Below are positions 43,253 to 53,209 of a stretch of DNA of 64,000 nt, one piece after another. The position numbers and the translations under genes were made by a program. Origin of the DNA: JBBRHQ01 sp963781345 (lineage in GTDB: Bacteria; Actinomycetota; Thermoleophilia; Solirubrobacterales; 70-9); assembly GCA_963781345.1 (NCBI GenBank), contig CAWAFQ010000003.1, forward strand, positions 186,001 through 250,000, written 5' to 3'. The notes under the pieces were generated by a model. That model saw only the letters and a program-made list of their open reading frames with translations. It was not told the origin of the DNA and ran no database searches. Within the stretch, counting starts at the first letter, position 1; each line of letters starts with the position of its first letter.

Positions 43253-44791
43253 TCATCGCAGTTCTCCGATCTCGGTCTCGACCGCCGCCAGCAGCTCACC
43301 CGAGGAGACCAGCGACTCCGCCGCCGCAAGCTCGGGCGAGAGGTGGCGGTCCGGCCCGGTGCCCGGGACGCTCTCGCGCAATCGGGCAAGCGCGGCACCG
43401 GTGCCGGCTGCAGGCGCGAGCGGCGCCCGCAGGTCGAGGCCCCTGGCGGCGCAGGTGATCTCCACCGCGAGCACCCGCGCCAGGTTGGCGACCGAGACGC
43501 GGAGCTTCCGTGCCGCCCCCCAGGCCATCGAGACGTGGTCCTCCTGCATCGCGCTGGTCGGAAGGGAGTCGACTGACGCCGGCGTCGCCAGGCGCCGGTT
43601 CTCGGAGACCATCGCTGCCTGCGTGTACTGGGCGATCATCATCCCCGAGTTCACCCCCGGGTCCTCGGCGAGGAAGGGCGGCAGGCCGTGGGAGCGGTTG
43701 GGGTCGAGCAGGCGGTCGGTGCGGCGCTCGGCGATCGAGCCGGCGTCGGCGGCGGCGATCGCGAGGAAGTCACAGACCTGGGCCAGCGGCGCCCCGTGGA
43801 AATTTCCGCAGGACTCGACCCGGCCATCGGGGAGGATCATCGGGTTGTCGATCGCCGAGCGCAGCTCCGCGCGGGCGACCACATCGGCGTGGGCGAGGGT
43901 GTCACGCACGGCGCCGACCACCTGCGGGGCGCAGCGCAGAGAGTAGGCATCCTGAACGCGGGTGTCGCCCTCGAGGTGGGAGGCGACGATCTCCGAGCCG
44001 GCGAGCAGGGCGCGCAGGTTGGCGGCGCTCTCGGCCTGGCCCAGCTGCGGGCGCAGCGCGATGAGGTCTGGGGCAAACGTGCGGTCGGTCCCGAGCAGCC
44101 CCTCCACCGACATCGCCGCGGCGATGTCGGCGACCCGCAGCAGCGCCCACAGGTCGGTGATCGCGAGGACCAGCATCCCGAGGATCCCGTCGGTGCCGTT
44201 GATCAGCGCCAGCCCCTCCTTCGCCTCGAGCGTGACGGGCCCGATCCCGGCGTCGCGCATCGCCTCGGCGGCGGCCAGCGTCGCGCCGTCGCGGCCGCTG
44301 ACCTCGCCCTCCCCGATCAGGACCAGGGCGCAGTGCGCAAGTGGCGCCAGGTCTCCGCTGGCGCCGAGGGAGCCGTACTCGGGGACGACCGGCGTCAGGC
44401 CGGCGCCGAGCAGCTCGAGGATCGTCTCGGCGAGCACCGGGCGGGCGCCCGAGTAGCCCATCGCCAGGCTTCGGGCCCGCAGCAACATCATCGCCCGCAC
44501 GACCTCGGGTTCGATCGGCGGACCCATGCCGGCGGCGTGTGAGCGGATCAGCGCCCGCTGCAGCTCCTCGCGGCGCTCGGCCGGGATCCTGGTCGTCGCC
44601 AGCGAGCCGAATCCCGTGGACACGCCGTAGGCGGGCTGCTCGGATGCGGCGAGCCGCTCGACGATCCCGGCGCTTCGCTCCATCGCCGCCTTCGCCTCAT
44701 CGCCAAGCCGTGCCGGGGCCCCGTCGCGGGCAACGGCCGTGACCTGCTCGGGCTCGAGGCCCTCGGTCGTCAGCTCCACCAGTTCGATCAC
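43253..44791 (-). CDS. hutH: Histidine ammonia-lyase
   Basis: 512 residues from GTG 44791. The MIO-forming Ala-Ser-Gly lies in YGSLGASGDLAPLAH, and YGVSTGFGSLA and MQEDHVSMAWG are conserved. It removes ammonia from histidine to give urocanate. A GATACT box at 44798-44803 ends 6 bp before the start, so the hut operon mRNA may be leaderless. Longer upstream readings lack conserved sequence. Confidence 0.93.
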   Translation of the reverse strand: MIELVELTTEGLEPEQVTAVARDGAPARLGDEAKAAMERSAGIVERLAASEQPAYGVSTGFGSLATTRIPAERREELQRALIRSHAAGMGPPIEPEVVRAMMLLRARSLAMGYSGARPVLAETILELLGAGLTPVVPEYGSLGASGDLAPLAHCALVLIGEGEVSGRDGATLAAAEAMRDAGIGPVTLEAKEGLALINGTDGILGMLVLAITDLWALLRVADIAAAMSVEGLLGTDRTFAPDLIALRPQLGQAESAANLRALLAGSEIVASHLEGDTRVQDAYSLRCAPQVVGAVRDTLAHADVVARAELRSAIDNPMILPDGRVESCGNFHGAPLAQVCDFLAIAAADAGSIAERRTDRLLDPNRSHGLPPFLAEDPGVNSGMMIAQYTQAAMVSENRRLATPASVDSLPTSAMQEDHVSMAWGAARKLRVSVANLARVLAVEITCAARGLDLRAPLAPAAGTGAALARLRESVPGTGPDRHLSPELAAAESLVSSGELLAAVETEIGELR

Positions 44792-44861
44792 GCGCTTAGT
44801 ATCTCGCCCGAGCGCACCGCTGGCCGTTGCGCACCGAAATTCCAACCCAAGGAGAGACCCC
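44792..44861. promoter_or_regulatory. Divergent promoter region hutH / 155-aa gene
   Basis: An AT-rich island at 44796-44803 reads TTAGTATC. On the minus strand it gives GATACT six bases before hutH's GTG; on the plus strand TAGTAT (44797-44802) could serve the next gene with a leader of about 53 bases carrying AAGGAGAG. The two -10 candidates occupy the same bases. Confidence 0.5.
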
Positions 44862-45329
44862 ATGACAGGCAAGGCCGACTACACCGAAGAGGAATGGAAG
44901 CAGATCATCGAGGCCCCTCCGAGCGCCGGACTGGTCGTGATCACGTCGGAGGGAGGAGGCTCGATCCGCGAGAGCTTCTCGATGGCGAAGGCGTACACCG
45001 AGGCGCGCTCCGAGCACGGTGAGAGCCAGCTGCTCGACGAGGTAGTAGCGACGAAGCCGGAGATGGATAAAACCCGAGCCGGCTCGAAGCAGGAGTTGAA
45101 GGAGCACAACCTGCAGAACATCCACGAGGCCCTGGCGGTGCTCGAGGCCAAGGCGGAGCCGGCCGAGGTCCTCGAGTACAAGCGATTCATCCTCGGGCTG
45201 GCCAAGCGCGTGGCTGAGGCCCATCGCGAGGGTTTCCTCGGGCTCAGCGGCGAGCGCGTCAGCGACGCCGAGCAGGCGGCCGTCGACGAGGTCGCGGAGG
45301 CGCTGGGTCTAGCCGCGGGCCCGAGCTGA
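44862..45329 (+). CDS. Hypothetical protein, 155 aa
   Basis: I do not name a family with confidence. The protein is acidic and helical with no signal or membrane segment; it begins MTGKADYTEEEWKQI and has a central LLDEVVATKPEMDKTR segment. ATG 44862 follows AAGGAGAG with good spacing. A Kef-type antiporter follows 19 bp later and may be cotranscribed. The first part (EEWKQIIEAPPSAGLVVI) resembles short stress-type proteins found near transporters, but this is weak. Confidence 0.75.
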   Translation: MTGKADYTEEEWKQIIEAPPSAGLVVITSEGGGSIRESFSMAKAYTEARSEHGESQLLDEVVATKPEMDKTRAGSKQELKEHNLQNIHEALAVLEAKAEPAEVLEYKRFILGLAKRVAEAHREGFLGLSGERVSDAEQAAVDEVAEALGLAAGPS

Positions 45330-45348
45330 CACGAGCGAAACACCAGCC

Positions 45349-46578
45349 GTGTTCGCGATAGACACCGCGTCCTTTTCCGCGATCGTGGTGGTCTCCGCGA
45401 TCGCAGCGGTGATCGTGGTCGCGTTCCCGGGGAAGTTCTCTCCGCCGGTGGTGGTCGTCGAGCTGCTGCTCGGGATCATCATCGGGCCTGACGTTCTCGC
45501 GATTGCCGATGGCGACAGCTTCATCCAGTTCTTCTCCAACCTCGGCCTTGGGATGCTGTTCTTCTTCGCCGGCTACGAGATCGATTTCGAGCGGATCCGC
45601 GGAGCCCCTCTGCGGCTCGGGGCGATCGGGTGGGCACTCTCGATCGCGCTCGCCTACGGGATCGGCGGTGTCATGGAGGCGGCCGGGATCGTGATCTCAC
45701 TTCTCTACACGGGTTCGGCCATGGCGACGACCGCGATCGGGACGCTGATACCGATCCTGCGCGACAGCGGCGAGCTGAGGACAGGGTTCGGGACGAATCT
45801 CCTCGGCGCCGGAGCAATGGGCGAGTTCGGGCCGATCATCCTGATCACGATCGTTCTCTCCACCTCGCACCCGATCGAGGAGGCGGCGATACTGCTCGCT
45901 TTCGTCGTCCTCGCGATTGCAATCGCGATCATCTCCGTGCGACTGGCGAGTCCTGGCTGGAAGGTCCTGGAGCGCACCCTCGAGTCCAGCAGCCAGCTCG
46001 CTGTCCGGATCGCGGTGGTCCTTGTCTTCGGTCTCGTCGCGATCGCGAGCGACCTCGGCCTCGACATCCTGCTGGGAGGCTTCCTTGCGGGGCTGATCAC
46101 CCGCACAGCGCTGCGCGGGCAGGAGGTCACCGTGTTCGAGTCGAAACTGACGGCGGTCGGCTTCGGTTTCCTGATCCCCTTCTTCTTCGTCACCAGCGGA
46201 CTCAACTTCGACCTCGATGCGCTCCTTGGGAGCAGCTCGGCGCTGGTGAAACTTCCGCTCTTCCTCGTCCTCTTTCTTGTGGTTCGTGGAATCCCGGCAC
46301 TGGTTCTCTATCGCCAGCGGTTGGGGGCGCGCGACCGGCTCGCACTCGGCTTCTTCTGCGCAACCGAACTGCCGCTGGTCGTCGCGATCACGACGATCGC
46401 CGTCGACGGCGGGCACATGGAGGCCGCGACTTCGGCGGCTTTGGTCGGCGCGGCGATCGTCTCGACCCTGGTTTACCCGCTGGTTGGGCTTGCCCTGAGG
46501 AGGGGAAGCGCAGACGAGCCGGCCGAGTCCCCTCCCCCGCCTCCTGCGCCCGACGAGCCGCTCCCGGCGACCGGCTAA
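45349..46578 (+). CDS. Kef-type monovalent cation:proton antiporter (CPA2)
   Basis: 409 residues with 11-13 hydrophobic segments. VVVVELLLGIIIGPDVL, FFAGYEIDFERIRG and GGFLAGLITRTAL are typical of the Na+/H+ exchanger domain of the KefB/NapA group. There is no C-terminal TrkA-N domain; instead a short Pro/Glu-rich tail follows the last helix. It exchanges K+ or Na+ for protons across the membrane. The stop overlaps the stop of the convergent lipoprotein gene by 4 bp. Confidence 0.88.
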   Translation: MFAIDTASFSAIVVVSAIAAVIVVAFPGKFSPPVVVVELLLGIIIGPDVLAIADGDSFIQFFSNLGLGMLFFFAGYEIDFERIRGAPLRLGAIGWALSIALAYGIGGVMEAAGIVISLLYTGSAMATTAIGTLIPILRDSGELRTGFGTNLLGAGAMGEFGPIILITIVLSTSHPIEEAAILLAFVVLAIAIAIISVRLASPGWKVLERTLESSSQLAVRIAVVLVFGLVAIASDLGLDILLGGFLAGLITRTALRGQEVTVFESKLTAVGFGFLIPFFFVTSGLNFDLDALLGSSSALVKLPLFLVLFLVVRGIPALVLYRQRLGARDRLALGFFCATELPLVVAITTIAVDGGHMEAATSAALVGAAIVSTLVYPLVGLALRRGSADEPAESPPPPPAPDEPLPATG

Positions 46579-47135
46579 CCGGCGCAGCCCGAGATTACGT
46601 TCTCGGGGTTCAGCGCTTGGGTGCGGGGAATCAGGACCGGGCGCGTCCCGGTCGCCAGAATCCTCTCGTTCGAGGCCCGCCAGCAGACACCGCGGACGCT
46701 GAAGACGACAAGTCCGAGCTTCACCTCGATCGTCAGCCCGCCCCCACTCGCCGCGACCGTGGCGATGCAGGCAAATGGGTACTTCTGCGGGTCCCTGATC
46801 GCCGGTGTCTGCGAGCCGGGGAGACAGGCGACCGAGTTGGGAACCAGCTTCAGATCCGATCCCTCTCCGACGACAGGCTGAAGCGAGTTGACGAGGGTCG
46901 TGTCGGAGCGGGAGAGGAACACCGGCATCTGCCGCTCGACCGACTTCGTCAGCGCCGCCGCGTCCAGCGAACCGGGGCTCTGGGGCCCGCCGCCCGCCGC
47001 ACCGCCGGTCGACCCCGTCGTCGTGGCCGGCTGCGCGGTGGCGGTCGTCGTCGACGAATCGCTCGACCCCGGGCCGCACCCGGCGCCGGCGAGCAGCGCA
47101 AGGAGGACCGCGATCGCCGCCACCGGAGCCCGCAT
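46575..47135 (-). CDS. Putative lipoprotein, 186 aa
   Basis: A signal peptide ends in the lipobox LLAGAGC (Cys20), followed by a Ser/Thr/Gly-rich linker (about 21-57) and a compact C-terminal domain with four cysteines (ACLPG, ACIAT, GVCWRA, ISGCAG) that could form two disulfides outside the membrane. I recognise no family. It is the last gene after the zinc-ribbon genes, 3 bp downstream of the previous stop, and so probably belongs to the extended pst transcript. Confidence 0.75.
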   Translation of the reverse strand: MRAPVAAIAVLLALLAGAGCGPGSSDSSTTTATAQPATTTGSTGGAAGGGPQSPGSLDAAALTKSVERQMPVFLSRSDTTLVNSLQPVVGEGSDLKLVPNSVACLPGSQTPAIRDPQKYPFACIATVAASGGGLTIEVKLGLVVFSVRGVCWRASNERILATGTRPVLIPRTQALNPENVISGCAG

Positions 47136-47138
47136 GGA

Positions 47139-48665
47139 TCAGCCCGCCAGGTCGCCCTGGGCGGCGGAGGAGTCGTCGGCGCCGGTGACTCCGTCATCCC
47201 TGGCGATGCCGGTCAGCGAGAGCGAACCGTCGGCGCCGATCAGCGAGGTCAGGGCGATCGAGCGACCGGCCTTGAAGGGCCTCAGGTCGATGTCCTTGGG
47301 CACCGTGAACATCAGGTCCTGGTCACTCTCGCGGATGTCATCGGCCGAGACCGATATCTGATGCGACCCGGGGCAGACCGCCTCGGTGATCCCCGCGAAG
47401 TCGCTGTAGGTGGAGGGGTCGCCGCTCGTCTTCAGCTGCTTCTGCCAAAGCTCCGCCGTTGCGGTGATCGGTTCCGGCGGCGTCGCCGGGTCGGCGGAGC
47501 AGCCGCCGGGCGACGGCTGCGGATCGGCAGAGCTCGCCGCGCTGGCGATCGCGCTGAGGAGCGAGAAGAGGCCACCGCTCCCGGTGCCGTGAGCCACCCG
47601 CCCGGTCCGGGACCGCGGCCTCTGCGTCGCCGCCTGGCTCGTCTTGCGGATCCGGACGTCAACCGTGGCGTTGGCTCCGAGAAGGGGTACCTTCGGCGCC
47701 GCGGAGCCGTCGGCGGCGACGTGGATCAGCGCCGAGACGGCGCGCCTGGAGACCGAGTAGACGCCCGCGGCGGGATCTACGAAGGTCACGAACCCGGTGA
47801 GCTTCGCCGTACCGGTATGGCCCTCCTCGGTCCTGCCACCGTCCTCGGCATAGGTGCCGTTGGCGAGGAGCCGGATCGGAACCTCGAGCTTCGTGGTCGG
47901 GGAGGGCAGCTTCGAGGCGTGGATCACCGTCGCCTGTCCGTCCGGCGCCGCCAGGGTGTAGCTCTGGGCGGCGGGATTGGTGTGGATGACCGTTCCGCTC
48001 GCCGTCTCTGGCTTCGGCGGCGGCTTGTTTTCCTGGTCATCGTTCTGGTTGTCGCCCGGGTTGGGGTTCGGCCGCGAGGTCGGGGTCGGCGCGGGAGCGG
48101 GAGCCGGCGCGGGCGCGGGCGGGCTGGGAAGCGGCGTGACCGGCGGCGCCACCGGCACCGTCGACCCGCCCCCGCCCGAGGAGACGTTGCCGACCGGACC
48201 GGCGAGTTCGGAGGCCGGGGGGACAGATGAGGCGCTTGAATCGGCTGGGCTCGACGAGCCGCCGCCATCGCCTGCGAAGAGGCTCGCGGGAAGCTTGATC
48301 ACCTGCGCGGCCCCGGCGAAGGTCCCGGAGGCGCCCGGGCCGATCGCGATTCCGGCGAAGATTCCGAAACCGAGCGCGATCGCGGCCAGCGGCGCCGCCC
48401 AGCGCCTGTCATTGAGGGGAAGCGCCGCCCAGGCGATCCAGGGGGGAAGCCTCGAGCCGGCGGCGACCGCGGAGACACCCCCTTTCGCAGCTGAAGTGTC
48501 GCCGGCGACTTCGGTCTCAGCGGCTGCCGCGCCAGCGCGCGTCAGCGCCGCAGGATCCGCCAGCCTGCCTCCGCAGCTGATGCAGTAGTTCTGCCCGGTC
48601 GCCGTCGGAGCGCCGCAGCTCTGGCAATCAGCCTGCGGCAAGCGCCCCACCGTTCCCGGATGCAT
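47139..48665 (-). CDS. Zinc-ribbon membrane protein with Pro/Ala-rich linker and extracellular domain
   Basis: 508 residues from ATG 48665. Residues 14-31 form a zinc ribbon (CQSCG..YCISCGG), about residues 85-108 a single membrane helix, then a long Gly/Ser and Pro/Ala-Pro linker (about 125-205), and a folded C-terminal region with beta-rich repeats and cysteines. The topology would put the ribbon in the cytoplasm and the rest outside. The start lies inside the 3' end of the preceding gene (38-bp overlap). The function is unknown; it is the third zinc-ribbon gene in a row after pst. Confidence 0.72.
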   Translation of the reverse strand: MHPGTVGRLPQADCQSCGAPTATGQNYCISCGGRLADPAALTRAGAAAAETEVAGDTSAAKGGVSAVAAGSRLPPWIAWAALPLNDRRWAAPLAAIALGFGIFAGIAIGPGASGTFAGAAQVIKLPASLFAGDGGGSSSPADSSASSVPPASELAGPVGNVSSGGGGSTVPVAPPVTPLPSPPAPAPAPAPAPTPTSRPNPNPGDNQNDDQENKPPPKPETASGTVIHTNPAAQSYTLAAPDGQATVIHASKLPSPTTKLEVPIRLLANGTYAEDGGRTEEGHTGTAKLTGFVTFVDPAAGVYSVSRRAVSALIHVAADGSAAPKVPLLGANATVDVRIRKTSQAATQRPRSRTGRVAHGTGSGGLFSLLSAIASAASSADPQPSPGGCSADPATPPEPITATAELWQKQLKTSGDPSTYSDFAGITEAVCPGSHQISVSADDIRESDQDLMFTVPKDIDLRPFKAGRSIALTSLIGADGSLSLTGIARDDGVTGADDSSAAQGDLAG

Positions 48666-49534
48666 GCTCGACGCCCTGCGCCGGCGGATCACCGTTGGTC
48701 GGCGTCGCGGCAAGGGGCGGTTCCGCGCCCCGGCGTGGCGGCAGCAGCCCGGCATCCCTCGGGGAAGCAAACTGCGACTCGGGGTTCGGCGGCGACTCAA
48801 CTGCCGGCGGCGGCTGGCTCTCCACGGGGGGTGGCTGCGGCAGGATCTCCTGCGTGACGGGGGGCTGGGCCGGAGGAGGCTGAATCGGCGGCGCCAGAGG
48901 GGCGGCCGCCGGGGCAGGTTCCGGCGTCACTGGGGCGGCCGGAGGGGCCGCCGCCGGGGCAGGGCCCGGCGGAGCGGGGGTTGCCGGGGGCGGGGGGCCG
49001 GGGGGTGCTGCCGTCACCGCGGGCGCTGCAGGGGGCAGAGGCGCCGTCGGCGACGGGGGTAGCCCCGCCGCGGCCTGGGCGTCCTGCGTGACCTCGGTGG
49101 CGGAAGTTCGCTCCATCAGGTCGGTTCCGCACTGCCAGCAGAAGACGGCGCCGCGCGAGTAGAGCGCCTCGCACCTCGGACAGCTGCCGGCGGCGCCGGC
49201 CTCGTCGAGCTTCAGCAACCGCTCCGCCTCGCTGAGCTCGGCGTCGACCGACTGCAGGTCGGCCGCCTGCGCGACCAAGACGTCGAGGCGGAAATGGTCG
49301 CGGATCGCCATCTCGTAGGCGAGCCCACCCAGATCCCACTGCAACTCGACGAAGTGGCGTGCCAGCCGGTCGCGACTGCTCCGCCAGCTCCGGCGCGCCG
49401 ACCGCACCGGCGGACGGCCCCGCGGCCCCGGGGCCGTCCGGCCCCGATGGCGCCCGCTGCGGCGGAGCGGGCAGAGGGGAGCTTTTCGGGCTGCGGCGCC
49501 CCGGCAGCCGGCTGGTCAGGTCCGCGCGCCTCAC
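48628..49534 (-). CDS. Zinc-ribbon, proline-rich protein (one frameshift)
   Basis: About 302 residues once one missing base near 49376 is restored. GTG 49534 (MRRADLTSRLPGR) overlaps the preceding stop by 4 bp. A helical segment RDRLARHFVELQWDLGGLAY is followed by a zinc ribbon CPRCEALYSRGAVFCWQCG and then about 140 residues rich in Pro and Ala with PPP and APA runs. There is no membrane segment. The proline tail may bind a partner or span the envelope. I do not recognise a named family. Confidence 0.68.
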
Positions 49535-50509
49535 TTGATCACGATCCCGCCGCCGCTTCCTCCGCCGGGCGGCTTGTTGTCGGTGGGCGGCAGCTTGCCG
49601 GGGGTTGGATTGTGTCCGGCAGCTTCTTGACCGCGTCCTGGTAGGCCTGGCCCGTCAGGTTGTCCAGCTGCTTGATGTCGCTCTTGGTCGCCTGGACGGT
49701 GACGTTCTTGTCGGTTGTCGAGAGCAGGCCGCCCTTCTGCACGCGGGCCCTTAATCGCCGCCGCCGTGGCCGCCGCAGCGCCCTCGTCCCCGGAGCTCTT
49801 CGAGACCTTGACCACGGTCGCCTTGGGGAAGTCGCGCCTTCAGCGGCTTCGACAGGGCCTTGGTCGCGTCGGCCTTGGTGTCGTAGACGCCCGAGTAGAT
49901 GATGTAGTTGCCGGACGGGAGGCTCTGTAGTGGTCGGAGTCGAGCGCGCCGACGTCCGGCGCCCCCTTCGAGGCTGGCGTCGGCCTTCTGCGGCGTCGAC
50001 CTGCGCGGCGGTCGGTGCCCTGCTTCGGCAGGGTGCCGATCTCGACCGTGTAGCCGTCCTTGCCCGAGGGCCAGTCGCTGGGAAGGTGTTGGCGGTGGCA
50101 CATTCGGCCGCCGTCGCGGTGCTCCCGGTTCGGTTGCCGCGCCGCTCCGCCGACCTGGACCACGGGGCGACGGCGTCGAGGACGAAGAGTTGCCCTTGCC
50201 GATCAGGACGCCGATCAGCGAGCATCATCCCGAGCGCCGCGATCCGGCCGACGAGCCGCCATCGGTCTCCATGTCCCGCTGCGGCGGCGCCGGGGTCGGA
50301 GTCGCGGGCGCGGCCCGGCTGTCGGCCGGTGGCTCGCCGTTCGCGCTCGTCCAGCAGGTACTTCTCGAAGTCGAGCCGCGGCCCGCCGCGGCGGTTGCCG
50401 CACTTGAGGCAGTAGCGCTGGTCGCCGTCGAGCGGCACGCCGCAGGAGCGGCACGGCTCGCCCGGCTCCCCGAGCTGCAGGCATTCGAGTCTGTCTCGTG
50501 CGTTGCCAT
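49531..50509 (-). CDS. Zinc-ribbon membrane protein with SPOR-like domain (heavily frameshifted)
   Basis: Assembled from fragments in three frames. ATG 50509 follows GGAGGAG; near the N-terminus is a zinc ribbon (CRSCGVPLDGDQRYCLKCG), then a probable membrane segment near ALGMMLAIGVLIGKG, then a domain with GYTVEIGTLPKQG, GNYIIYSGVYDTKADATKA and an alternating Lys-rich segment that resemble SPOR folds, and a Gly-rich C-terminus ending GGGIVIK. SPOR domains bind denuded peptidoglycan at division sites. Several indels mean the sequence in between is uncertain. Confidence 0.6.
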
Positions 50510-50520
50510 TTTCGCTCCTC

Positions 50521-51276
50521 CTACTGGGAGCGGGAGTGTCGGGAACGAGGTCACCGTCGACCTTCGCGCCCTTTGGGTCGCCGATGAAGTAGATGTGGTA
50601 ATTGGTCGGCTTGTTCGGGTCCGGCTTGGCCTTGAGCTGGTCGATCGCGCCGCGCCCGGCCGCCACCACCTGGTCACCGTTCGTCGCGACGGCGTAGAGC
50701 AGAAGCTGGCCCTGGTCGGCGCCAGTCTTGTTGGTCACCAAACCGGTTGCATTGAGGCCGGAGACGGGATCGTCCTTCGAGCTTGGGGGGTGCGACGACG
50801 ATGTCGGGAAGATCGCCGGAGTATGTGGCGTCGCTCGCACCGACCTTGACCTTGACGCTCTTCGGCTTGCCGGTCGCGAGGATCTGGTCGTTGACCCAGT
50901 AGGCCTCGCTCTTCGGGGCCATGTCGGGCATCGAGACCAACCCCGGATCGAGCCCCGGGAGGTTGTTCTTGAAGACGCTCTTGCCCTTCGCGTCGAGCAC
51001 ATCGACGGAGATCGGTATGCCAGTCAGTGCCTTCTCCGAGTCGTTGCGGAGAGGCACCGCGACCGCCGAACCGTTGACGTCGGAGAGGACCGTCGTCTTG
51101 AGCGACCTTGACGTCGGTGCTCTCCTTGGTCGACCTTCAGGCCCGCCTCCTGCTTGAGGACCGTCGATCCCGTCTTGGCGAGCTCGGCGCTCTTGTCCTG
51201 CGTCGACTGGCAGGCGGAGAGGCCGGCGATCGCAATCGCCGCTGCCCAGCAAGACCGTGAGCCGCCGTGCGATCAA
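50521..51276 (-). CDS. Putative lipoprotein following pstB (frameshifted)
   Basis: TTG 51276 overlaps pstB's stop by 4 bp. With a frame correction after VLLGS the N-terminus becomes a signal peptide with lipobox AGLSAC. The mature part has SDVNGSAVAVPLRNDSEKAL, IPISVDVLDAKGKSVFKNN and VKVKVGASDATYSGDLPDI, an immunoglobulin-like beta-sandwich pattern seen in secreted FxLYD-type proteins, ending near VDGDLVPDTPAP. At least three indels. It was probably exported and acts near the phosphate-binding protein, by position only. Confidence 0.65.
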
Positions 51277-52213
51277 CCGAAACCGCCGCTGACGTACTCA
51301 CGCGTGCGCTCGGCGCGCGGGCGTTGAAGACCTGATCGGCGGCGCCGCACTCGACCAGGTCGCCGAGGTACATGAAGGCGACCCTGTCGGCGACGCGCTG
51401 CGCCTGCTGGAGGTTGTGGGTGACGATCACGATCGCGATCTCGGAGCGCAGGCCGACGATCGAGCTCCTCGATCACCGCGGTCGACATCGGGTCGAGCGC
51501 CGAGCAGGGCTCGTCGAGGAGCAGGACCTCGGGTCGCACGGCAAGCGAGCGAGCGATGCAGAGGCGCTGCTGCTGGCCGCCGGAGAGTGCCAGCGCAGGA
51601 TGGTCGAGGTTGTCCTTGACCTCCTCGTAGAGGCCGGCGCGCTGCAGCGTCTCGACCACGGCCGGCTCGAGATGGGCGCGCGAGGGGCGCTTCGAGCCGC
51701 GCTCGCGCAGCCCGTAGGCGACGTTGTCGAAGATGCTCATCGGGAACGGGTTGGGCTGCTGGAAGAGCATCCCGACGCGGCGCCGCAGGTCGGTGACGTC
51801 GAAGCAGGTCGACGTTCGTCGCCGTCGAGCAGGATGTTCCCGCCGCCGGCGGCGCTCTCGGTCAGGTCGACGAGCCGGTTCAGCGACCGCAGCAGCGTCG
51901 TCTTGCCGCAGCCCGAGGGGCCGATCAGCGCCAGCACCTCGCCCTGGCGCACCGGTCATCGAGACCTGGTTGACCGCGAGCTTCTCGCCGTAGGCGATGC
52001 TCAGCTCCTCGGTCCGCATCCTCTCGACGGACGTTGGTCGCCTGCCGCTCGGCGCGCGCCGGCTGGCTGCGAGCGCGGAGCGTACGCCGCGCTGCCGTCG
52101 CCGTTCGTCCCGGGGGCGGCGCCGGCACGACGCGCGGGCGCTCGTCGATGACGATCCGCCGAACGGCGAGGCGGCAGCAGCGACTCGCCGCGACCGTCCC
52201 CTGCGGGGTTCAT
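51273..52213 (-). CDS. pstB: Phosphate ABC transporter ATP-binding protein (several frameshifts)
   Basis: LSIAYGEKLAVNQVSM, Walker A ALIGPSGCGKTTLLRSLNR, the PstB-specific QQPNPFPMSIFDNVAYG, signature LSGGQQQRLCIARSLAV, Walker B LLLDEPCSALDPMST and IVTHNLQQAQRVAD are all present, spread over three frames. The restored protein has about 310 residues, with a longer than usual N-terminus. Indels lie near 51460, 51800-51820, 51955 and 52030. The start is uncertain: ATG 52213 would overlap pstA's stop by 4 bp like other junctions here, ATG 52222 is an alternative. Confidence 0.85.
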
Positions 52214-53209
52214 CGGGTCCATCCCGGTCCTTTCTCGCGCGATCAGCGTCGATCGCGAAGTTGAGCACGATCACGATCAGCAGCAGGACGAAGGCGGCCG
52301 CGTAGGCCTTCTGCGGGGCGTTGCCCTCACCGGCCGGCGAGTTGTTGTAGACGTAGCTGGTCAGGGTGCTGCCGGTTCCCTTGCAGGATGCCGAGGAGCG
52401 GGATGTCGCCCTCGCCCTGGATCTGTAGCGAGGCGCCGAGCAGGATGACGACGATCGCCGTGTCGCCGATGATCCGCCCCATCCCGAGGGTGACCCCGGT
52501 GCCGATCCCCGAGCGCGACGCCGGCAGCAGCACCCGGCGGATCGTCGAGGTCCGGTCCTTGCCGAGCGCGTAGGAGGCCTCGCGCACGTGTGCGGGGATC
52601 GACTGCAGCGCCTCGCGGGTCGCGCCGACGACCAGCGGCAGGGCGATCAGCGACATCATCGCCCCGGCGGTGAAGAACGAGCGGCCGAAGACGGCGTCGC
52701 CCTGCGGCGGTGAAGGAGAGGAAGGAGAAGAAGCCCTGCTGGAAGATCAGCAGGCCGAAGATCGCGAGCACGATGCTCGGCGTGCCGGCGACGATCTCGA
52801 CCCCGGACTCGACCGCGCGAGCCAGCCCTGCCGGGCGCCCGTACTCGGTCAGCCAGACGGCGATCGCGACCCCGACCGGGGTCGCGATCACCGTGCCGAG
52901 CATGGTCAGGACGACGGTGCCGATCATCGGGATCGAGGAACCCGCCGGTCTTGCTCTGGTCGAGGCCCGCGACCGGGTGGCTGAAGCATCTCGCCGATGT
53001 CGAGGTACTGGATGCCCCGGAAGGCCATGTAGATGACGATCGCTGCCGGCGATCACGCAGAGGCCGATCCCCGCGATCCAGGCGAGCGGCGACGCCGATC
53101 CGGTCGCGCTCGGCTCCAGGATTCCGCGTGGCCGATCGCTCCCCGCTTCGGCGGCCTGCCGGAGCCCGCGGGCGGCACGTGGTCGCGGTGTCGGCGTGTA
53201 GGTGCTCAT
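52210..53209 (-). CDS. pstA: Phosphate ABC transporter permease PstA (several frameshifts)
   Basis: ATG 53209 (MSTYTPTPRP) overlaps pstC's stop by 4 bp. Recognisable segments are VLTMLGTVIATPVGVAIAVW, SGVEIVAGTPSIVLAIFGL, the EAA-type loop ALQSIPAHVREASYALGKD, LLPASRSGIGTGVTLGMGR, and a final hydrophobic helix AAAFVLLLIVIVLNFAID. The fragments give a typical 6-helix permease. The exact C-terminus is not certain because of indels at 52.2-52.4 kb. Confidence 0.82.
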
